This document shows positions 17,285 through 26,140 of a stretch of 64,000 bases of DNA, piece by piece. The notes beneath the pieces are model-generated. The model was not told the origin of the DNA. It did not search any database and saw only the letters and a list, made by a program, of their open reading frames with translations. Every line of letters starts with the position of its first letter. The stretch's first letter is position 1. Where the stretch lies: contig JASBVO010000011.1 in assembly GCA_029961105.1 (NCBI GenBank), positions 173,201 through 237,200 of the forward strand, read 5' to 3'. A program made the position numbers and the translations under genes. The stretch is from Micrococcus sp. (lineage in GTDB: Bacteria; Actinomycetota; Actinomycetes; Actinomycetales; Micrococcaceae).

Positions 17285-18697
17285 TCAGGCCAGGGCCGGC
17301 TCGGCGGCGGGCTGGTCGGCGGCCGGGGATCCCGCGGCACGGGCGGCTGCCTCCTCGGCGTCGACGGCCTTCTCCAGGACCTCATGCCAGTACTTGTGCT
17401 GGATCGGGTAGAGGCCCTCGTCCTCGGTGCGCACGCCGGAGGCGATCACGTCGGTCATGCCCAGGGCCGCGGCCTGCTCGTCCGGACCGTCGATCTGGTG
17501 GGTGGAACCGCGGCTCATGTCATTCCACTGGGCGGTGGTGGCCCAGTAGGTCTTGTTGCAGGAGCGGAACTCCTCGAGGTCGTCGGGGGTGGCCATGCCG
17601 GTGGCGTTGAAGAAGTCCTCGTACTGGCGGATGCGCTTGGCCCGGTTCTCCGCCGACTCGCCCTTCGGGGCGATGCAGTAGATGGTCACCTCGGTCTGGT
17701 CCGCGGAGATCGGCCGGAAGTGGCGGATCTGCGAGGAGAACTGGTCCATGATGTACACGTTCGGGTAGAGGCACAGGTTGCGCGAGATGTTGATCATGAA
17801 GTTCGCCATCTCCTCCCCGTACTTCTGCACCAGCTCGTCGCGGCGGTCCCACAGCGGGCGGTCCTGGGGGTTGGTCCACTCCTGCCACAGCAGCAGGTGG
17901 CCGTGCGGGTAGGAGTAGAACCCGCCCTTGACCTTGCCCCACTTGCCGGCATCCATGGCCTTGGTGGTGTTGGCGGAGTCGCCGGCCGTACGGCGGGCGG
18001 TGGTGGCCGCGTAGTTCCAGTGCACGGAGGTCACGTGGTAGCCGTCGGCGCCGTTCTCGGCCTGGACCTTCCAGTTGCCGTCGTAGGTGTAGGTGGACGC
18101 CCCGCGCAGCACCTCCAGGCCCTCGGGGGACTGGTCCACGATCGAGTCGATCACCGTCGTGGCGTCGCCCAGGTGCTCTTCAAGTGGCAGCACGTCGGCG
18201 TTGAGTGATCCGAACAGGAAGCCGCGGTAGGAGTCGAACCGGGCGACCTTCGTCAGGTCGTGGGAGCCGTTGGTGTTGAAGCCCTCGGGGTAGCCGCCGT
18301 TGCGGCCGTCCTTGACCTTGAGCAGCTCGCCGGAGTTCTTGAACGTCCAGCCGTGGAAGGGGCAGGTGAAGGTGGTCCGGTTGTCCGTCTTGCGCCGGCA
18401 GAGCATCGCGCCGCGGTGCGAGCACGCGTTGACGATGCAGTTGAGCTTCTCCTCCTTGTCCCGGGTGATGACCACGGGGGTGCGGCCGATGTGCGTGGTG
18501 AAGTAGTCGCCCACGTTGGGGATCTGCGACTCGTGCGCCAGGTAGACCCAGTTGCCCTCGAAGATGTGCTTCATCTCGAGCTCGAAGATCTCTTCGTCGG
18601 TGAAGATCTCCCGCTTGGCCCGGATGATGCCCTTCTCACGGTCGTCGACCACGGCATCGGTGAGGACTTCCCGGACGTGGGACAGGTTCTCGGTCAT
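17285..18697 (-). CDS. benA: Benzoate 1,2-dioxygenase large (alpha) subunit
   Basis: A 470-residue Rieske non-haem iron oxygenase that dihydroxylates benzoate to the 1,2-cis-diol. The Rieske ligands are C92, H94, C112 and H115 (CxH-x17-CxxH). The mononuclear iron site carries the N-G-A-D-G-Y-H-x4-H segment near residues 215-225. The Ala/Glu-rich tail is variable. First gene of benABCD; its upstream region contains several candidate operator motifs. It has an 18-base gap to the closest RBS-like TTCTCC complement (GAAGGAGAA), close enough for translation. Confidence 0.95.
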   Translation of the reverse strand: MTENLSHVREVLTDAVVDDREKGIIRAKREIFTDEEIFELEMKHIFEGNWVYLAHESQIPNVGDYFTTHIGRTPVVITRDKEEKLNCIVNACSHRGAMLCRRKTDNRTTFTCPFHGWTFKNSGELLKVKDGRNGGYPEGFNTNGSHDLTKVARFDSYRGFLFGSLNADVLPLEEHLGDATTVIDSIVDQSPEGLEVLRGASTYTYDGNWKVQAENGADGYHVTSVHWNYAATTARRTAGDSANTTKAMDAGKWGKVKGGFYSYPHGHLLLWQEWTNPQDRPLWDRRDELVQKYGEEMANFMINISRNLCLYPNVYIMDQFSSQIRHFRPISADQTEVTIYCIAPKGESAENRAKRIRQYEDFFNATGMATPDDLEEFRSCNKTYWATTAQWNDMSRGSTHQIDGPDEQAAALGMTDVIASGVRTEDEGLYPIQHKYWHEVLEKAVDAEEAAARAAGSPAADQPAAEPALA

Positions 18698-19015
18698 GGC
18701 GTTCTCCTTCTGGCAGTGACACCGTGCCCGGGGCCGCAGGCCCGCTTCCGGCGACGGTGGCGGAAAGTACGCCTGCCAGTCTGCACAACGGTGACAGCGC
18801 TCACATCAGGGGAACCCCTAGGCCTGACCAAGGGGATGATTCATATGCTTTCCCTGCACAGTCCGCGGCGCCGGGCTCTTGGAAATCCGCAGGTCACTGG
18901 GCCTATGCTGACCCGCGGGACGAGGCACTGTGTCTCGCGTCACGGCCTCCGGATGCCCGACAGGCACCCACGACGGACGGAGGCGGGAATGCCCGAGCAA
19001 CACCCGGCCACCGGC
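18698..19015. other. Intergenic region upstream of benA
   Basis: About 318 bases with no credible gene. It should contain the benABCD promoter. Notable sequences: the near-perfect palindrome AGGGG-AA-CCCCT (18808-18819) and, on the benA strand, GGGAAAGCATATGA (18841-18854), both echoed upstream of benK. The end towards benE shows nothing I can assign. Confidence 0.5.
18808..18854 (-). promoter_or_regulatory. Candidate benA operator motifs
   Basis: Contains the inverted repeat AGGGG-AA-CCCCT and the motif GGGAAAGCATATGA about 110-160 bases upstream of benA. The resemblance to the benK upstream motifs suggests a common regulator, probably the LAL-type protein between benD and benK. This is pattern matching only. 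Confidence 0.3.
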
Positions 19016-20356
19016 TCACCGGTCCACCCGCGCCTCGGCTGCCGACTCGGCGTCGGCCTCGGTGATCGGCTCTGCGTTGCCCTGGGCCCCGACCCCCAGC
19101 GCGGCATGGTCCTGGCGCTCCAGCAACCGGGAGACGGCATAGCCGAAGACGATGCCCCAGAAGGCGGAGTGCAGGGTGAACAGGTCCAGCCCCGAGATCG
19201 TCACCACGAACGTGACGAGGGCTCCCATGGTGAACGTCGTGGAGAAGGCCGTGACGAAGGCCTGCAGCAGGGCGCGCAACATGGCGATGCCCCCGAGTGC
19301 CAGCACGAAGGCCTCCGGGGTGGCCAGCATGAACCGCACGAGTCCGGGCGCCAGCACGGCGCAGGCGAGGGACAGGATGGCGTAGACCAGCGCCGCCGTG
19401 TAGTGCCGGTGCCGCTGTCCCGAGGCCGTCAGCAGCGCGTTGGTGGGACCGGTGACGCACGCCGAGACGGCGCCGAACGCCGCGTTGACGAGCGAGAACA
19501 CCCCCGAGGCGACGGCGAACGAGGTGACCGGCGGACGGTGCCCGGCGGAGCGCAGCACGGCGATGCCCTGGCCGTTCTGCACGAACAGGACGGTGATGGC
19601 CAGGGGCACGACCAGTTCGAGTTGGGCCGCCCAGGTGAACTCCGGCGCCGTGAACACGGGCGCGGCGAGGACCGGCCCGTCACCCCGGAGGTCGAACTGC
19701 CCGCTGAGCACCACGGCGACGATGCCGACGACGAGGGTGCCCAGGACCGGCGGGAGGAACCGGCCCAGCGCCGGCACCGTGGCCAGGAGGAGATAGGCGA
19801 TCACCATGGGGGCGGCCACGGCCGGGTTGTCCCGGGTGGCGTCCACGATGTCCGTGCCGAAGCGCAGGAAGACGGCCGCCACCATGGCCATGATGATCGG
19901 CATGGGGATCGCGGTCATGACGCGGCGGACGAGTCCCGTCATGCCCAGCGCGAGGACCAGGACGCCGCAGCCGAAGAACGCGCCCACCACCTCCGCGAAG
20001 GACAGGTGCTGCAGGGAGGGGCCGAGCAGCACCGTGCCGGGGATCGACCACGCGAAGCCGAGCGGTTGCCGGTACACGAGGGACATGATGATCGTCGCCA
20101 GACCGGCGGAGAGGAAGATCCCGAAGACCCACGAGGCCAGTTCGGCCTGGGTCAGGCCGCCTGCCGTGCCCACGGCCAGCGTGACGGCGATCGGCCCGGA
20201 CGCGGAGAAGATCACGCCGATGAGGCCATTGGTGGCGTACTCGGGCGCCAGGTCCCGCCAGGCCCGGCGCAGTCCCGCCGGCCGCGCTGCGGGGCGTTCG
20301 AACAGTGGTTCGCGGGCCGGCGCGGCCGAGCGCGGCGGATTCTCCGTCGTCGTCAT
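19016..20356 (-). CDS. benE: Benzoate/H+ symporter BenE family transporter
   Basis: A 446-residue integral membrane protein with about 12 hydrophobic segments, of the BenE family that imports benzoate by proton symport. Family features seen: the N-terminal G-L-I-G-V-I-F-S-A-S-G-P-I-A-V segment, T-G-P-T-N-A-L-L near residue 300, and the N-G-Q-G-I-A-V-L stretch. The ATG chosen begins the M-T-T-T leader; a TTG 30 codons upstream would add an unlikely extension. It gives the cluster two unrelated benzoate importers (BenK, BenE), as in other bacteria. It is divergent from an MmyB-type regulator across a palindrome. Confidence 0.93.
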   Translation of the reverse strand: MTTTENPPRSAAPAREPLFERPAARPAGLRRAWRDLAPEYATNGLIGVIFSASGPIAVTLAVGTAGGLTQAELASWVFGIFLSAGLATIIMSLVYRQPLGFAWSIPGTVLLGPSLQHLSFAEVVGAFFGCGVLVLALGMTGLVRRVMTAIPMPIIMAMVAAVFLRFGTDIVDATRDNPAVAAPMVIAYLLLATVPALGRFLPPVLGTLVVGIVAVVLSGQFDLRGDGPVLAAPVFTAPEFTWAAQLELVVPLAITVLFVQNGQGIAVLRSAGHRPPVTSFAVASGVFSLVNAAFGAVSACVTGPTNALLTASGQRHRHYTAALVYAILSLACAVLAPGLVRFMLATPEAFVLALGGIAMLRALLQAFVTAFSTTFTMGALVTFVVTISGLDLFTLHSAFWGIVFGYAVSRLLERQDHAALGVGAQGNAEPITEADAESAAEARVDR

Positions 20357-20446
20357 CCCCGCTCCTGTTCGTCGTCCTCCGCATCGGCGGCTCCAGTCCA
20401 TCACGACCGGCAGCCCCGCGGCCGCCGCCAGGGTCGCCCAGCGCAA

Positions 20447-20467
20447 CCTGGGTATGGCATGCCCAGG
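20447..20467. promoter_or_regulatory. 21-bp near-perfect palindrome between benE and the MmyB-type regulator
   Basis: Arms CCTGGGTATG and CATGCCCAGG flank a central base; nine of ten base pairs are symmetric. It sits about 90 bases from either start in the divergent promoter region. An operator for the adjacent XRE/MmyB-type regulator is the simplest reading. Confidence 0.5.
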
Positions 20468-20547
20468 CTGGGCCGGGGCGGATACGGCTACGGCTACGGG
20501 AGCAGGGACGGGACCGGGAGCAGGGACACGAGGCAGAGGAGGCCGCG

Positions 20548-21462
20548 GTGACGGCAGGGATGACCACGGGAACGGACACCACGGGACCCGGGTCCGGCAC
20601 CGAGCTCGGAGACTTCCTCAGGGCGCGGCGCGCGCTCGTCGGCCCGCCCCGGCACGGCGGGGGCCGGCGTCGGGTCCCGGGACTGCGCCGCGAGGAGGTG
20701 GCGGCCCTCGCACGGGTGAGCACCGACTACTACACCCGCCTCGAACAGGGGCGGCACCGCCGGCCCTCGGACGCGGTACTCACCGCCCTGGCCGAGGCGC
20801 TCGAGCTGGATGCCCTGGCCACCCGGCACCTGTTCGACCTGGCCCGCGCCGTCCCCGGCGGCACGCGCGGCGCGAGTCCCGAGGCCGTCCAGCGGGTCCG
20901 GCCCTCGCTGCACCTGCTGCTGGACTCGTTCACCGAGCACCCCGCGTTCGTGCGCGGCCGCCGCACGGAGGTCCTGGCCATGAACCCGCTCGCCGCCGCC
21001 CTGCTCGCGGACCTGCCCGCGCGGCCCGCGCGCGAGCGGGCGCTGATCCGCTGGGCCTTCCTGGACCCCCGGGCCCGCCGGCTGTACGTGGACTGGGAGG
21101 CGGTGGCCTCGTCCATGGTCGGCACCCTGCGTCTCGACGCCGGCCGGCACCCCGGTGACCCCCTGCTGGCCCGGCTCGTGGACGAACTGAGCCAGGGCAG
21201 CGCCGAGTTCGAAGCGTGGTGGGCGGATCACCGGGTCGCCGAGCGCCGGGACGGGATCAAGCGGCTCGTCCACCCGGCGGTGGGCCGGGTGGACGTGCAC
21301 TATGAGGCGCTGGACGTCACGGGGGTGGAGGACCAGACGCTGTTCGTCTACACGACGCAGCCCGGCAGCGCGTCCCAGGCCGCGCTGCGGCGGCTGGCCC
21401 GCCTGCTGGCCGCGGACCGGGACGGCGCCGTGCTGCCGGGAGCCGGTCAGGCGGAGACGTAG
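20548..21462 (+). CDS. XRE/MmyB-type helix-turn-helix transcriptional regulator
   Basis: A 304-residue regulator. An N-terminal XRE helix-turn-helix (about residues 15-75) contains R-R-E-E-V-A-A-L-A-R-V-S and the T-R-L-E-Q-G-R signature. The rest is an MmyB-like ligand-binding domain, with A-M-N-P-L-A-A-A-L-L, the R-L-Y-V-D-W-E strand and the D-V-H-Y-E-A-L core. GTG is chosen because AGAGGAGG is 5 bases upstream; an ATG four codons later has a worse spacing. Such proteins usually control a divergent neighbour, here benE. Its 3' end overlaps the convergent phosphoesterase gene by 16 bases. Confidence 0.88.
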   Translation: MTAGMTTGTDTTGPGSGTELGDFLRARRALVGPPRHGGGRRRVPGLRREEVAALARVSTDYYTRLEQGRHRRPSDAVLTALAEALELDALATRHLFDLARAVPGGTRGASPEAVQRVRPSLHLLLDSFTEHPAFVRGRRTEVLAMNPLAAALLADLPARPARERALIRWAFLDPRARRLYVDWEAVASSMVGTLRLDAGRHPGDPLLARLVDELSQGSAEFEAWWADHRVAERRDGIKRLVHPAVGRVDVHYEALDVTGVEDQTLFVYTTQPGSASQAALRRLARLLAADRDGAVLPGAGQAET

Positions 21463-22658
21463 TCCGGGAAGGCGGCCGGCTGGGCCAGCGGCTTGCCGGC
21501 CGGGTCCATGTCGATGCCCAGGTCCTTGGCGAACACGGTGTGGCTGCCGGTGTAGACCTGCTCGGCGTTCTCGTCCAGGGTGAACACGCGGGCCCCGCGC
21601 AGGGTGTGCGTGTCCGCCGTCCCGTCGTTCAGGCCGTAGGTGCCGAAGCCGGTCCCCGGGCCGTAGCCGAGCTCGATCCCGAAGTAGTTGCCGCTGAACG
21701 TGTTGATGTGGTCGTGGCCGCAGTACATGCCCAGCACGTCCCCGCGCTCGCGGGCGGCGGCGTACATGCCGGAGTTCACCAGGCCGGTGTAGATCCCCTC
21801 GTTCTTGACCCCCTCGATCCCGTGCCGCTTCACGGCCGCCGCGTGGCCGGCGTCGTCCGAGGTGAACTGCTGGCCGTACCACATGTGGTGGAACTCCCAG
21901 ACGGGGATGTGGAAGAACATCAGGGAGGGGACCTTGCCGTAGCGCTTCTCGGTGTCCTGGGACAGCCGCCGGTACCAGTCGATCTGCTCCGGCCGGATCC
22001 AGTCGTAGGACATCAGGCCGTCGTGCTCCTGGCCCGCCAGGGTCTCCGGGGCGTAGCGCCCGGAGTCCAGCAGCCACAGGCCGAAGGCCGCGCGGTTGGC
22101 CGTGGAGGAGCGGATGAGCAGCTGCGCGTTGGACTCGCCGTAGACGCCCTTCCCGCCCTCGTCCACGGCCGGGTTGAGGTTGTACTCGTACTGGCGCAGG
22201 AAGTCGACGATCTTCGCCTCGACCATGGAGGTGCCGTTCTCCTCGACCGAGTCCTCGTCGTGGTTGCCGAAGGTGATGGCCCACGGGATGCCACGCGACT
22301 CCATCGGCATCACGACGTTGTTGTAGGCCTGCTTGACCTCGCGGTCCGTGCGGGGCGAGCCGTTGATGACGTCCCCGTTGATCACCACGAAGCCCGGCTT
22401 CTCCTTCTCCAGCACCTTCTCCATCAGCTCGATGGTGCGGCGGTCGGTGCGGGGCCCGTCCTGGGTGTCGTTGAACTGGACGACCGTGAACTTCCCGTCC
22501 CGCCCGAAGGACAGCGGCATCTGCCCGGGAGCGGTGGACCGGCGGCCGGGCGCGGCGTGGGCCGCGGAGGGCAGGGCGGTCAGCAGGCCGGCTGCGGCCA
22601 GGACGCCGCCACCGGCAAGCACACCGCGGCGGTCGAAGGACGGGGTCTGTGCGGTCAT
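21447..22658 (-). CDS. Secreted metallophosphoesterase (purple-acid/calcineurin-like), Tat signal
   Basis: A 403-residue exported enzyme with a Tat-like N-terminus (F-D-R-R-G-V-L-A, hydrophobic stretch, then A-H-A-A-P). The calcineurin-like metal motifs follow in order: F-N-D-T-Q-D-G, I-N-G-D-V-I-N-G, F-G-N-H-D-E-D, H-I-P and C-G-H-D-H-I-N. Closest in pattern to fungal/bacterial Dcr2-like phosphoesterases. The substrate is unknown, likely an extracellular phosphate ester. The 11-nt repeats upstream resemble a PHO box, which would fit phosphate-starvation control. Confidence 0.9.
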   Translation of the reverse strand: MTAQTPSFDRRGVLAGGGVLAAAGLLTALPSAAHAAPGRRSTAPGQMPLSFGRDGKFTVVQFNDTQDGPRTDRRTIELMEKVLEKEKPGFVVINGDVINGSPRTDREVKQAYNNVVMPMESRGIPWAITFGNHDEDSVEENGTSMVEAKIVDFLRQYEYNLNPAVDEGGKGVYGESNAQLLIRSSTANRAAFGLWLLDSGRYAPETLAGQEHDGLMSYDWIRPEQIDWYRRLSQDTEKRYGKVPSLMFFHIPVWEFHHMWYGQQFTSDDAGHAAAVKRHGIEGVKNEGIYTGLVNSGMYAAARERGDVLGMYCGHDHINTFSGNYFGIELGYGPGTGFGTYGLNDGTADTHTLRGARVFTLDENAEQVYTGSHTVFAKDLGIDMDPAGKPLAQPAAFPDYVSA

Positions 22659-22731
22659 GGATGGGCTCCTCGTGATCGATGGTGCCCGCTTCGGCAGGCG
22701 GGCCCAGCGACCGTAGGGGACGCTCGGGACG

Positions 22732-22775
22732 GCTCGGAGACCCTCAACCGACCGTCAGGTGTCCCGCGGGTGACG
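22732..22775 (-). promoter_or_regulatory. PHO-box-like tandem 11-nt repeats upstream of the metallophosphoesterase
   Basis: On the minus strand four consecutive 11-mers are CGTCACCCGCG, GGACACCTGAC, GGTCGGTTGAG and GGTCTCCGAGC. The PhoP unit described in Streptomyces is G(G/T)TCAYYYR(G/C)G; the first matches at 10 of 11 positions and the others at about 8. They lie about 75-115 bases upstream of the start, a sensible position. Confidence 0.45.
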
Positions 22776-22793
22776 GGCGGGAAAACCGCCTGA

Positions 22794-23612
22794 TCAGACG
22801 AGCGTGTCCTGCTGCCCAGCCCGGCCGAGCGGCTCGATCAGCTCGGGGCCGTTGTTGCGCACGTTGCCGACCTCCGGACCGACCTCGTCGAGCGCCCAGG
22901 CCGCGGCGGTCCGGTAGGCCTGCCCGCGCACACGGTCCACCAGCTGGCCGGCGGCCTCCGCGGAGGGCAGCTTCTCCGGTTCGAGCCAGGCGTCCATGGT
23001 CTCGGGGTCCATCGGCAGCGGGAGGCGGTCGTGCAGGCCGTGCAGCTGTTCCAGCGTCTCGTCCCCCGTACCGGCCTCCGGCGAGGGCCCGGTCAGGATG
23101 CTGCAGCTCAACAGCCACCGGTGCGGGTCGTCCTCGGGCACCGACTCGTCCTTCCACCACTCGTAGAGCCCCGCGAAGAAGATCAGCGAACCGTCGGCCG
23201 GGTGCACGAAGAACGGCCGCTTCTTCGCGCCCTTCGGCGTTCCCGCGGCGGGCTTGAGCCACTCGTAGTACCCCTCCACCGGCACGGCGCAGCGCCGGGC
23301 CCTGACCGCGGCGCTGAACGTGGGTTTCTCCGTCACCGTCTCGGAGCGGGCGTTGAACGCCCGCGCGCCGACGGAGACGTCCTTGGCCCAGGGCGGGACC
23401 AGTCCCCAGCGCGCCACATGGACCTCCCGGCGCGTCTCGCCCTCCTCCGTCTCGCCCGACGCCGGCACCGCGCGTTCCAGCACCACCGCCACGTCCGAGG
23501 TCGGCGCCACGTTCCAGTTCGGCCGCAGGAGCAGGTCCTCCTCCGGTACGACCGCACCGGACTCGGCCACCAGGTCTCCGATGGCCCGGGCCATCACATA
23601 CCGTCCGCACAT
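22794..23612 (-). CDS. SOS response-associated peptidase family protein (SRAP/YedK/HMCES)
   Basis: A 272-residue SRAP-domain protein that senses abasic sites in single-stranded DNA and crosslinks to them through the N-terminal cysteine. Cys2 is present (M-C-G-R-Y), as are the N-A-R-S-E-T segment, G-Y-Y-E-W with the catalytic Glu, and the L-H-D-R-L-P-L His. The ATG is fixed by the need for Cys at position 2. There is a 60-residue insertion of charged sequence between strands. No LexA box was seen nearby. Confidence 0.94.
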   Translation of the reverse strand: MCGRYVMARAIGDLVAESGAVVPEEDLLLRPNWNVAPTSDVAVVLERAVPASGETEEGETRREVHVARWGLVPPWAKDVSVGARAFNARSETVTEKPTFSAAVRARRCAVPVEGYYEWLKPAAGTPKGAKKRPFFVHPADGSLIFFAGLYEWWKDESVPEDDPHRWLLSCSILTGPSPEAGTGDETLEQLHGLHDRLPLPMDPETMDAWLEPEKLPSAEAAGQLVDRVRGQAYRTAAAWALDEVGPEVGNVRNNGPELIEPLGRAGQQDTLV

Positions 23613-23731
23613 GGGACCAGTCTGCCGCACGGGCCTGACGACGCAATGGGTCACCGGATGCGTCGCCGGATGAACTGTCCGCACGTTTGTGGTGGGATGG
23701 GTCCGAACCCTGTCGTAAGAGAAGGAGCACC

Positions 23732-24823
23732 ATGCCGCAGAAGGTGAAGGCCGTCATCGCGACGGCGAAGGACGCCCCGGTCAGCATCGAGACCATCGTC
23801 ATCCCGGACCCGGGCCCGGGCGAGGCCGTGGTGGACATCCTCACCTGCGGGGTCTGCCACACCGACCTGCACTACGTGAAGGGCGGGATCGGGGACGACT
23901 ACCCCTACCTGCTCGGCCACGAGGCCACCGGGGTGGTCTCGGCCATCGGCGCCGGGGTCACCGAGGTCGCGGTCGGGGACAAGGTCATCCTCAACTGGCG
24001 CGCCGTGTGCGGTGAGTGCCGGGCGTGCAAGAAGGGCCAGGCCCAGTACTGCTTCAACACCCACAACGCCGCCCAGAAGATGACCCTGGAAGACGGCACC
24101 GAGCTCTCCCCGGCCCTGGGCATCGGCGCCTTCGCGGAGAAGACCCTGGTCGCCGCCGGCCAGTGCACCAAGGTCACCGGCGTCACCGAGGACCAGAACG
24201 CCGCCGCCGGGCTGCTGGGCTGCGGGATCATGGCCGGCATCGGCGCCGCGATCAACACCGGCGAGGTCAAGCGCGGGGAGTCCGTGGCGGTCATCGGCTG
24301 CGGCGGGGTCGGCACCGCCGCGATCGCCGGGGCCGCCCTGGCCGGGGCGACCACGATCATCGCCGTGGACCTGGACGACCGCAAGCTGGACAAGGCCCGC
24401 GCACTCGGCGCCACCCACACCGTGAACTCCAAGGACCGGGACGCGGTCGAGGCCATCCGGGAGCTGACCGGCGGCTTCGGCGCCGACGTGGTGATCGACG
24501 CGGTCGGCCGGCCCGAGACCTACAAGCAGGCCTTCTACGCCCGGGACCTGGCCGGCCGGGTGGTGCTGGTCGGGGTGCCCACCCCGGAGATGACCCTGGA
24601 ATTGCCGCTGGCCGACGTGTTCGGCCGCGGCGGGTCCCTGAAGTCCTCCTGGTACGGGGACACCCTGCCCTCCCGCGACTTCCAGATGCTCATCGACCAG
24701 TACCACCTGGGCCGGCTGGACCTGGACGCCTTCGTCACCGAGACCATCACCCTGGACGACATCGACGCGGCGTTCGAGAAGATGCACCGCGGCGACGTCC
24801 TGCGCTCGGTGGTGGTGCTCTGA
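23732..24823 (+). CDS. mscR: S-(hydroxymethyl)mycothiol dehydrogenase
   Basis: A 363-residue zinc alcohol dehydrogenase that oxidises the formaldehyde-mycothiol adduct with NAD+. Catalytic zinc ligands lie in G-V-C-H-T-D-L and G-H-E-A. The structural zinc loop is [15 protein letters not shown], and the nucleotide loop is G-C-G-G-V-G-T. The ATG has an AAGGAG site 7 bases upstream. It overlaps the next gene by one base (TGATG), and the pair with an MBL hydrolase is the usual mycothiol-dependent formaldehyde detoxification unit. Confidence 0.94.
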   Translation: MPQKVKAVIATAKDAPVSIETIVIPDPGPGEAVVDILTCGVCHTDLHYVKGGIGDDYPYLLGHEATGVVSAIGAGVTEVAVGDKVILNWRAVCGECRACKKGQAQYCFNTHNAAQKMTLEDGTELSPALGIGAFAEKTLVAAGQCTKVTGVTEDQNAAAGLLGCGIMAGIGAAINTGEVKRGESVAVIGCGGVGTAAIAGAALAGATTIIAVDLDDRKLDKARALGATHTVNSKDRDAVEAIRELTGGFGADVVIDAVGRPETYKQAFYARDLAGRVVLVGVPTPEMTLELPLADVFGRGGSLKSSWYGDTLPSRDFQMLIDQYHLGRLDLDAFVTETITLDDIDAAFEKMHRGDVLRSVVVL

Positions 24824-25470
24824 TGGCACGCATCAACAGGCTCGTCACCTCGGGGACCTTCTCCCTGGACGGCGGCACCTGGGACGTCGACAACAACGTG
24901 TGGATCGTCGGCGACGATGAGGCCTGCGTCGTCATCGACCCCGCCCACGATGCCCAGGCCGTCGCCCGGGCGCTCAACGGCCGCCGGGTGCTGGCCATCC
25001 TGCTCACCCACGGCCACGACGACCACATCCGCGCGGTGCAGATGTTCCGCTCGCTCGTGGACGCCCCGGTGCTGCTGCACCCGGACGACCGGATGCTCTG
25101 GGACGCCGTCTACCCGGACCAGTCCCCGGACGGCACCATCGCCGACGGGGACACCTTCTCGGTGGCCGGTATCACCCTGACGGCGCTGCACACCCCTGGC
25201 CACTCCCCCGGCTCCGTGTGCTTCCACGCCCCGGAGCTGACCGGGGAGAACGGCGAGCAGGGCGTCGTCTTCACCGGTGACACCCTGTTCCAGGGAGGCC
25301 CGGGCGCCACGGGGCGGTCCTACTCGGACTTCGGGACCATCATCGAGTCCATCTCCACCCGCCTGCTGACGCTGCCGGAGCAGACCACGGTGCACACCGG
25401 CCACGGCGACTCCACCACCATCGGCGCGGAGGCCCCGCACCTGCAGGAGTGGATCGACCGCGGGCACTGA
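24823..25470 (+). CDS. MBL-fold hydrolase, probable S-formylmycothiol hydrolase
   Basis: A 215-residue metallo-beta-lactamase-fold protein with the metal motif T-H-G-H-D-D-H near residue 65, H-T-P-G-H-S-P-G-S and a later G-D-T-L-F. It is translationally coupled to mscR (TGATG), and relatives next to mscR are proposed to hydrolyse S-formylmycothiol to formate and mycothiol. The function is inferred from that pairing; the fold alone would also fit a glyoxalase II-like thioesterase. Confidence 0.88.
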   Translation: MARINRLVTSGTFSLDGGTWDVDNNVWIVGDDEACVVIDPAHDAQAVARALNGRRVLAILLTHGHDDHIRAVQMFRSLVDAPVLLHPDDRMLWDAVYPDQSPDGTIADGDTFSVAGITLTALHTPGHSPGSVCFHAPELTGENGEQGVVFTGDTLFQGGPGATGRSYSDFGTIIESISTRLLTLPEQTTVHTGHGDSTTIGAEAPHLQEWIDRGH

Positions 25471-25474
25471 GCCG

Positions 25475-26125
25475 GTGAACGGTACTCAACTGCGCGGAAC
25501 CGGAGGCCTCGTCCTGCTGGGCGGGGCCTCCGGCTCCGGCAAGTCCTATCTGGCCCGCACCTATGGACGGCCGCACCTGCAGCTGGATTCCTTCTACCGC
25601 GAGGCCGCCGAGGACGCCGCCGCCGGCGGTTCCGGGCCGCTGTTCCCGCGCACCGAGTACGGCCAGGTCGACTGGGACCATCCCGCCACCTGGAACGGCC
25701 AGGCGGCGGTGGACGCCATGGTCGAGCTGCTGGAGACCGGGCGGACCCGCGTGCCGGAGTACTCGATCTCGGACTCGTCTGTCATCGGCCATGCCACGCT
25801 CGAGCTGGCTGGCGGTCTCATCGTCGCCGAAGGCATCTTCGCCGCCGAGCTGCCGCGGATGCTGTCCCGCCTCGGCTTCAGGTCAGGCACCGATTTCCAC
25901 GCCTGGTACATCGACCAGAACCGGTTCCCGACGGCGGCCCGCAGGTTCGCCCGCGACGTCGCCGAGCGCCGGAAGCCGGTCCCCTTCCTGGTGCAGCGGG
26001 GCTGGTCCCTGCTGCGCAGCGAGGCCGCGCTGCGCGCGCACTACCTCGACGCCGGGTTCACCCCCGTGCCGAAGGCCGAGCTGCACCGTCGGCTGGCCGC
26101 CGGCGGCCAGGCCGGCAGCGGCTAG
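25475..26125 (+). CDS. P-loop kinase, uridine-kinase-like
   Basis: A 216-residue P-loop NTPase with Walker A G-A-S-G-S-G-K-S near residue 18, a L-D-S-F-Y-R-E strand in the substrate region and D-W-D-H-P like uridine kinases. It follows the MBL gene by four bases from a GTG, so it probably belongs to the same operon. A nucleoside is the likely phosphate acceptor, but the substrate is not established. Confidence 0.85.
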   Translation: MNGTQLRGTGGLVLLGGASGSGKSYLARTYGRPHLQLDSFYREAAEDAAAGGSGPLFPRTEYGQVDWDHPATWNGQAAVDAMVELLETGRTRVPEYSISDSSVIGHATLELAGGLIVAEGIFAAELPRMLSRLGFRSGTDFHAWYIDQNRFPTAARRFARDVAERRKPVPFLVQRGWSLLRSEAALRAHYLDAGFTPVPKAELHRRLAAGGQAGSG

Positions 26126-26140
26126 GCCGACAACGGCCAG

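Noticed and set aside
15058..17610. 850-codon open frame antisense to benC-benA
   Set aside because: Overlaps three certain ben genes on the other strand, with repetitive Arg/Val/Gly-rich translation and no domain.
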